Shown one piece after another: positions 59,768 to 64,000 of a stretch of 64,000 bases of DNA. Made by a program: the position numbers and the translations under genes. Within the stretch, counting starts at the first letter, position 1, and each line of letters starts with the position of its first letter. The stretch is from CAVYYW01 sp963772845. GTDB lineage: Bacteria > Bacillota > Bacilli > Bacillales > Sporolactobacillaceae. The notes under the pieces were generated by a model. The model was not told where the DNA came from. It saw only the letters and a program-made list of their open reading frames with translations, and did not search any database. The DNA lies in assembly GCA_963772845.1 (NCBI GenBank), contig CAVYYW010000014.1, positions 558,001 to 622,000 on the forward strand, in the 5' to 3' direction.

Positions 59768-60291
59768 CAGTCCTCAATCAGGTCTCAATGTGGATTCTGC
59801 CGGTGCTGATTCTTATGATTGTGGTAATTGCAATCTTAAAAAAAGTTCCCGTCTATGAAAGTTTTGTCGAAGGGGGAAAAGATGGTTTTCAAATTGCTGT
59901 TGACTTAATCCCCTACTTGCTTGGCATGTTGATGGCTATTCATATTTTTAGAGCATCAGGGGCAATGGACGTGGTGACACAGCTATTTGTTCCGATCGTC
60001 ATGCTGATCCATATTCCAAAAGAAGTGATCCCGCTTGCGTTAATGAGGCCCATTTCAGGGACTGGCTCATTGGCTCTTATGACAGACTTAATCAAAACAT
60101 ACGGTCCCGACTCTTTTATAGGAAGGCTTGCTTCCACCATGCAGGGGGCTACAGACACAACCTTTTATATTATCACTGTTTACTTTGGTGCTATTGGACT
60201 GAAAAAAACAGGCGATGCCTTAAAAGTTGGCCTCTTGGCAGATCTAATCGGTATTGCAGCAGCGGTGGCTATCATAACTTTTTTCTTTTAG
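59764..60291 (+). CDS. spmB: Spore maturation protein B
   Basis: The 175-residue membrane partner of SpmA has about five hydrophobic segments with YESFVEGGKDGFQIAVDLIP, LMRPISGTGSLALM and STMQGATDTTFYIITVYFG, the matching GATE-domain motifs. It starts with the ATGA overlap on spmA. It ends the dacB-spmA-spmB operon; a hairpin with T-run follows. Confidence 0.93.
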   Translation: MTVLNQVSMWILPVLILMIVVIAILKKVPVYESFVEGGKDGFQIAVDLIPYLLGMLMAIHIFRASGAMDVVTQLFVPIVMLIHIPKEVIPLALMRPISGTGSLALMTDLIKTYGPDSFIGRLASTMQGATDTTFYIITVYFGAIGLKKTGDALKVGLLADLIGIAAAVAIITFFF

Positions 60292-60351
60292 ACAGGGGAG
60301 AGCAATCGCATAACCCTTTCATATTTGTAAAAAATTACATTTAAATTTGAG

Positions 60352-60388
60352 AAACGTTTGACTTTTATAGTCAGACGTTTTTATTTTT
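60352..60388 (+). terminator. Rho-independent terminator of the dacB-spmAB operon
   Basis: AACGTTTGACT pairs with AGTCAGACGTT (one G-T and an inner loop), followed by a T-rich run. Confidence 0.8.
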
Positions 60389-60567
60389 ATAACTATAAAA
60401 TCCCGTATAAAAGCGTTTTCGGGGTTCAATCACCACTCATTTTTTATTCTTAATCTTGAAAGAAAAGATTTTGCATGATATAAAACTTTCTTATCTTATA
60501 AAGATCTTATAAAGAGCATCTTGAGAAAATGGTGCTGGAAGGTTATAGTTAATTCTGAGGTGAGCAA

Positions 60568-61293
60568 ATGGAAAGACTACAGAAAGTTATCGCTCAGGCT
60601 GGCCTGGCATCGCGCCGTAAGGCTGAAGAGATGATTCTTGAAAAGCGTGTAAAAGTAAACGGAAAGCTTGTAACCGAGCTTGGAACAAAGGTATCACCCA
60701 AGGATTCTATTGAAGTTGACGGGGTTCAGCTTGAAAGTGAAGCACCTGTTTACTATCTTCTCTATAAACCAACTGGTGTTATTTCGACTGTGAAGGACGA
60801 TAAAGGAAGAAAGGTTGTTCTCGATTTTCTTCCTTATGTTGAAGAACGGATCTTTCCGGTAGGAAGGTTAGATTATGATACATCTGGCGCTTTACTGTTA
60901 ACCAATGATGGGGAACTTGCCAATCAGCTGATGCATCCTAAATTTCACTTTGATAAAGAGTACATTGTGAAAATTAAAGGGATCCCCGAAAAAAGGCATA
61001 TTAATGCTTTTAAGAAAGGAATTCGCCTGGAAGAATTCACTACTTCTCCTGCGGAGGTGAGAATTGTTTCCTTGGACAGGCAAAAGAAACAAGCCGTTCT
61101 GCAATTGATCATCCATGAAGGGCATAATAGACAAATTCGCAGAATGTGTGAAGCGCTTGGGTTTGAAGTTCTCAAGCTAAAAAGGGAACGGTACGGATTT
61201 CTGGATTTAACCGGACTTAATCCCGGCGACAGCCGTGAATTAAAGCCTCACGAAGTCAAAAAACTTTATTCAGAAAGCCAAAGAGAAAAATAA
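60568..61293 (+). CDS. rluB: 23S rRNA pseudouridine synthase RluB
   Basis: RluB isomerises a uridine of 23S rRNA to pseudouridine in the large-subunit core. The 241-residue protein has an N-terminal S4 RNA-binding domain (residues 1-60, LQKVIAQAGLASRRKAEEMI) and a synthase domain with catalytic Asp102 in VGRLDYDTSGALLL and the C-terminal EGHNRQIRRMCEALG. GAGGTGAG precedes the ATG. Position between spmB and resA matches B. subtilis (ypuL). Confidence 0.93.
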   Translation: MERLQKVIAQAGLASRRKAEEMILEKRVKVNGKLVTELGTKVSPKDSIEVDGVQLESEAPVYYLLYKPTGVISTVKDDKGRKVVLDFLPYVEERIFPVGRLDYDTSGALLLTNDGELANQLMHPKFHFDKEYIVKIKGIPEKRHINAFKKGIRLEEFTTSPAEVRIVSLDRQKKQAVLQLIIHEGHNRQIRRMCEALGFEVLKLKRERYGFLDLTGLNPGDSRELKPHEVKKLYSESQREK

Positions 61294-61311
61294 AAAATCT
61301 CTTAGCCAAAA

Positions 61312-61358
61312 AAAGAAAATAGCAAGCAGAGTCTTCGCCTGCTATTATTCTTTTTTTG
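61312..61358 (+). terminator. Rho-independent terminator of rluB
   Basis: AGAATAATAGCAGG-type pairing: AATAGCA and TGCTATT form the stem around a loop with AGAGTCTTCG, and a T-run follows. Confidence 0.8.
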
Positions 61359-61405
61359 AATAAATATGTCGCAATATTCAGATCAATAATGATGAGGTGA
61401 AGGGT

Positions 61406-61933
61406 TTGGCAAGCAGAAAAAGAAGACTAATCTTCCGAACGGCTATCCTGCTTTTATTAGTGCTGGCTGTCAGTTTTACTATTTATCAGCTTCTCCACAA
61501 AAATCATGTCGTGAAAGCTGGCGACCAAGCTCCCGATTTTGTGCTGACAAATTTAGATGGGAAGAAAGTTCATCTTAAAGATTACCGTGGTAAAAAAGTT
61601 GTGCTTAACTTTTGGGCGACGTGGTGTGATCCCTGCAAGAGAGAGATGCCTTACATAAATAAAGTCTACCAGACTATGAATAAAAAAGATGTTGTCATTT
61701 TAGCAGTCAATATTAAAGAATCGTCCTTCGCTGTCAGCAGCTTTAAAGACCGCTATCATGTTTCGTTCCCGCTGTTATTGGATCCAGGCGGCGACGTCAC
61801 CGATGCTTATAATATTCAACCGATCCCGACCACTTTCTTTATCAATGAAAAAGGCAAAGTTGTTGATAAGGTCATAGAATCAATGCCAAGTGCAAAATAT
61901 ATAGAGAATAAGATCTCTCAAATAAAGTCATAA
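61406..61933 (+). CDS. resA: Thiol-disulfide oxidoreductase ResA
   Basis: ResA reduces apocytochrome c cysteines outside the membrane during cytochrome c maturation. The 175-residue protein has one N-terminal membrane anchor (residues about 10-27) and a thioredoxin fold with active site WCDPC, Cys74 and Cys77 when counted from the TTG at 61406; these are the same positions as in B. subtilis ResA. The TTG has GAGGTGAAGG in front; the in-frame GTG at 61397 is part of that site. The NPIPTTFFI cis-proline loop is present. It leads the resA-resB-resC operon. Confidence 0.93.
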   Translation: MASRKRRLIFRTAILLLLVLAVSFTIYQLLHKNHVVKAGDQAPDFVLTNLDGKKVHLKDYRGKKVVLNFWATWCDPCKREMPYINKVYQTMNKKDVVILAVNIKESSFAVSSFKDRYHVSFPLLLDPGGDVTDAYNIQPIPTTFFINEKGKVVDKVIESMPSAKYIENKISQIKS

Positions 61934-61948
61934 AGCGAGGTGGTTAGT

Positions 61949-63595
61949 GTGGGGGGTGCTGTCTGCGAATGCGGCCACAAAAATCCGGCAGGCACAGAGT
62001 TTTGTGAAGCCTGCGGCAAGCCGCTGCAAGGTGATGATAAACAGAAAAATGAACTTTTGAACATGCGTTATGAGGGAAGTGCAAGACGATCGCAAATTTA
62101 TAAGCGAACGCTAGTAGATAAAATATGGAATTTCTTTTCATCCGTTAAAATTGGTATTTTCCTAATTATTCTCGTCCTTATTGCGATTTCTATTGGTACT
62201 ATATTCCCGCAGGATATTTATATACCTCCAAGTGCTGATCCTAAAACATTTTATAAAGAGCAATATGGTTTTCTTGGGACGGCTTATAAAACATTGGGCT
62301 TTGACCATCTCTATGGTTCATGGTGGTTTATTATTCTGCTTGGACTGCTTGGCCTTTCAATTATTGTAGCAAGTGTGGACCGCTATTTCCCTTTGAGAAG
62401 AGCTTTAAAGAAACAGCTTGTTACCCGGCATGACCGGTTTATGAAAAAACAAAGAATTTTCGGTGTAACAACGGTTCAGGATGGCTCAACACTGGTAGAT
62501 AAAATTAAACAGCTATTAGAGTCGAGGCGTTATCGCGTAAAAGAAGAAAACGGAAATCTCTTGGCTGAAAAAAGCCGCTTTGCCCGCTGGGGACCATATG
62601 TCAATCATATTGGATTGATTATAGTACTGACTGCAGGAATGCTCCGCTTTTTCCCGGGAATGTACGTAAACGAAGTCCTTTGGCTTAGGGAAGGACAATC
62701 TGCAAAAGTACCTGGAACACATGGAGAGTTCTATCTTACAAATCATAAGTTCATTTTACAGACCTATGATAAAAAGAACAGTCGATTTCAGGACTCGCTT
62801 AGTACGGTTCAGGGGAATGTAGCAAAGAATTATCAGTCGAATGTTACGCTGTTTAAAGCAAAAGAACCATATGTACTAGGTGATAAACCGCAGTTGAAAA
62901 AAGTTGACGACGCTCAAATCAAGGTGAATCATCCCTTGAAATTCAATCACTTTGAAGTTTTTCAGGCAGATTATCGATTAAATGAATTTAGCAAAATGAA
63001 CTTTAAATTGGAAAATAAGAAAACGCATAAAACATATGGGCCATTTCAAGTCGACCTTAATGATCCAAAGAAAACGTATCACCTGGCTGATAAAGTTGAT
63101 GTTTCTCTCATGAGTTATTTTCCGGATTTTTATTTTAATGATAAGGGCCAGCCTGATTCAAAAACAGACACGCCGAACAATCCGGCCTTTATATTTAAAA
63201 TGTTTACCCCCGGTCATCCAAAAGGCGAGTTAAGTTTTATTGCCATTAAAACCAATCTCGAGCCAATGGGTAAAAACGATTATAAAATAGATTTTGACGG
63301 GATTGAAACAAATAATGTTTCTGGTTTTGTTGTTAAAAAGGATTTAACGTTATGGATTGCTTTTATCGGTGCAATTATTTTTCTGATCGGTGTCGGTCAG
63401 GGCATGTATTTTAATCACCGCAGGATCTGGGTGAAGCGCAAAGGGCATGAACTATGGATCAGCGCTCACACCAATAAAAACTGGTTTGGAATAAAAAGAG
63501 ATATTAGTCTATTGACTGAAAATCTTCCCATTGACGAGCCAGCAGATCAGCTTGAGGAAAAAGTCCTGCTAAAAGAAAAGGAGAAACGCGCATGA
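61949..63595 (+). CDS. resB: Cytochrome c biogenesis protein ResB
   Basis: ResB with ResC forms the system II cytochrome c synthase that delivers heme. The 548-residue protein begins with a zinc-ribbon (cysteines near residues 6, 8, 19 and 22) also present in Bacillus ResB, then has membrane helices near residues 60-80, 120-140 and 210-230, a large extracytoplasmic domain, and a final helix near 470-490 before a basic tail. The stretch WNFFSSVKIGIFLI with TIFPQ is typical. I favour the GTG at 61949 because GAGGTG lies ahead. It overlaps resC by four bases. Confidence 0.91.
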   Translation: MGGAVCECGHKNPAGTEFCEACGKPLQGDDKQKNELLNMRYEGSARRSQIYKRTLVDKIWNFFSSVKIGIFLIILVLIAISIGTIFPQDIYIPPSADPKTFYKEQYGFLGTAYKTLGFDHLYGSWWFIILLGLLGLSIIVASVDRYFPLRRALKKQLVTRHDRFMKKQRIFGVTTVQDGSTLVDKIKQLLESRRYRVKEENGNLLAEKSRFARWGPYVNHIGLIIVLTAGMLRFFPGMYVNEVLWLREGQSAKVPGTHGEFYLTNHKFILQTYDKKNSRFQDSLSTVQGNVAKNYQSNVTLFKAKEPYVLGDKPQLKKVDDAQIKVNHPLKFNHFEVFQADYRLNEFSKMNFKLENKKTHKTYGPFQVDLNDPKKTYHLADKVDVSLMSYFPDFYFNDKGQPDSKTDTPNNPAFIFKMFTPGHPKGELSFIAIKTNLEPMGKNDYKIDFDGIETNNVSGFVVKKDLTLWIAFIGAIIFLIGVGQGMYFNHRRIWVKRKGHELWISAHTNKNWFGIKRDISLLTENLPIDEPADQLEEKVLLKEKEKRA

Positions 63596-64000
63596 CAACA
63601 GTTGAAATCAGCAGTTTACTGTTACTTATTGCCTTTATTCTTTATACGCTTGGAACGATCATTTTTACTGTCAGTGTGACAGGTAAAAAGTTCAAACAAA
63701 AAAATAATCAAGGTGGGGAGACGGGGCAGCGCTTTGGCAGGGCAGCCTTTCTGATTACAATTATTGGTTTTCTCTCTCAGCTTGGCTATTTCTTTTTTAG
63801 ATGGCATGCAGATGGGCACGTTCCTGTGAGCAACCTGTTTGAATACACGACCTTTTTCAGTATGATGATGATTTTAGCTTTTATTATCATTTATTTAATC
63901 TATCGAAATAATGGGGTTGGTGTTGTCGCACTTCCAGTCGCTGTCGTGGTTATTGCTTATGCAAGTGTTTTTCCGAGGGATGTTGAACCATTGATTCCTG
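63592..64000 (+). CDS. resC: Cytochrome c biogenesis protein ResC (CcsA/CcsB type), 5' part
   Basis: ResC is the heme-handling partner of ResB. The ATG overlaps the resB stop. The 136 residues present show three membrane helices (near 7-27, 49-68 and 84-103), the sequence HVPVSNLFEYTTFF typical of the N-terminal part of CcsA proteins, and the start of a fourth helix. The tryptophan-rich WWD domain and heme-ligand histidines would lie beyond the window end. Confidence 0.9.
   Translation, partial: MTTVEISSLLLLIAFILYTLGTIIFTVSVTGKKFKQKNNQGGETGQRFGRAAFLITIIGFLSQLGYFFFRWHADGHVPVSNLFEYTTFFSMMMILAFIIIYLIYRNNGVGVVALPVAVVVIAYASVFPRDVEPLIP

Noticed and set aside
1..64000. Uniform poor sequence quality as an explanation of all frameshifts
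   Set aside because: I could see no frameshift outside two clusters (12.6-14.5 kb and 52.2-55.6 kb); long genes between them are intact. Local error in those two places remains possible.
1..64000. Prophage, insertion sequence, integrative element or defence island
   Set aside because: No transposase, integrase other than XerD, terminase, restriction or toxin-antitoxin gene was recognised; gene order matches conserved Bacillales chromosome.

Overview
The window is a chromosomal segment of an endospore-forming, low-to-mid G+C Bacillota species of the order Bacillales. Two blocks keep the gene order known from Bacillus subtilis. The first is the yqjL/yqjM/yqjN/yqjP/yqjQ plus Y-family polymerase neighbourhood (4.3-10.9 kb). 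The second runs almost without a break from nudF-endoQ-spoIIM-fur-xerD-deoB-pupG-pdp-dacF-spoIIA-sigF-spoVA-lysA to the rib operon, scpAB, dacB-spmAB, rluB and resABC (36.8-64 kb). Sporulation genes and sporulation promoters (SigE-, SigG- and SigH-like) confirm a spore former. The family cannot be fixed from sequence reading alone.

Layout. 0-3 kb: a MoxR ATPase (5' end cut off), a DUF58 protein and a membrane partner that lacks the usual transglutaminase domain. 3.2-10.9 kb: NamA-type ene reductase, alpha/beta hydrolase, glycerophosphodiesterase, M20 peptidase, metallo-beta-lactamase-fold protein, SDR, and a Y-family DNA polymerase with LexA boxes. 11-14.5 kb: a repeat-rich gap, a coaA whose N-terminus is out of frame, and a DUF2339 membrane-protein gene broken by two frameshifts. 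14.7-17 kb: glutaminase and an Fsr-like exporter. 17-24.6 kb: a three-component sugar sensor (binding protein, histidine kinase, AraC-type regulator) followed by an ABC sugar importer without its own ATPase, with a CcpA (cre) site. 24.7-31 kb: AI-2E-type permease, purine nucleoside phosphorylase, haloacid dehalogenase, thioredoxin-like and HesB-like proteins, separated by two long gaps full of repeats. 30.8-35.7 kb: a ketone-body/leucine-type module (HMG-CoA lyase, two thiolases, a CoA-transferase pair). 35.8-64 kb: the conserved sporulation, nucleoside salvage, lysine, riboflavin, chromosome segregation and cytochrome c biogenesis block.

The most notable points are these. (1) ribD, ribE and ribH each carry a single-base frameshift, while the FMN riboswitch, ribAB and ribT around them are intact. 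(2) The spoVA locus has AA, AB and AF but no AC, AD or AE genes. (3) There are two unexplained noncoding repeat structures: a tandem array of about 163-bp units at 25.9-26.5 kb with inverted relatives at 11.4-11.7 kb, and a helically phased set of six GGCAC-type motifs at 30.07-30.18 kb. (4) coaA has an in-place frameshift next to a perfect 21-bp palindrome. No transposase, phage, CRISPR or recognisable defence system is present. Most of the window is ordinary core chromosome, and the unexplained signal lies mainly in the repeats and in the clustered frameshifts.
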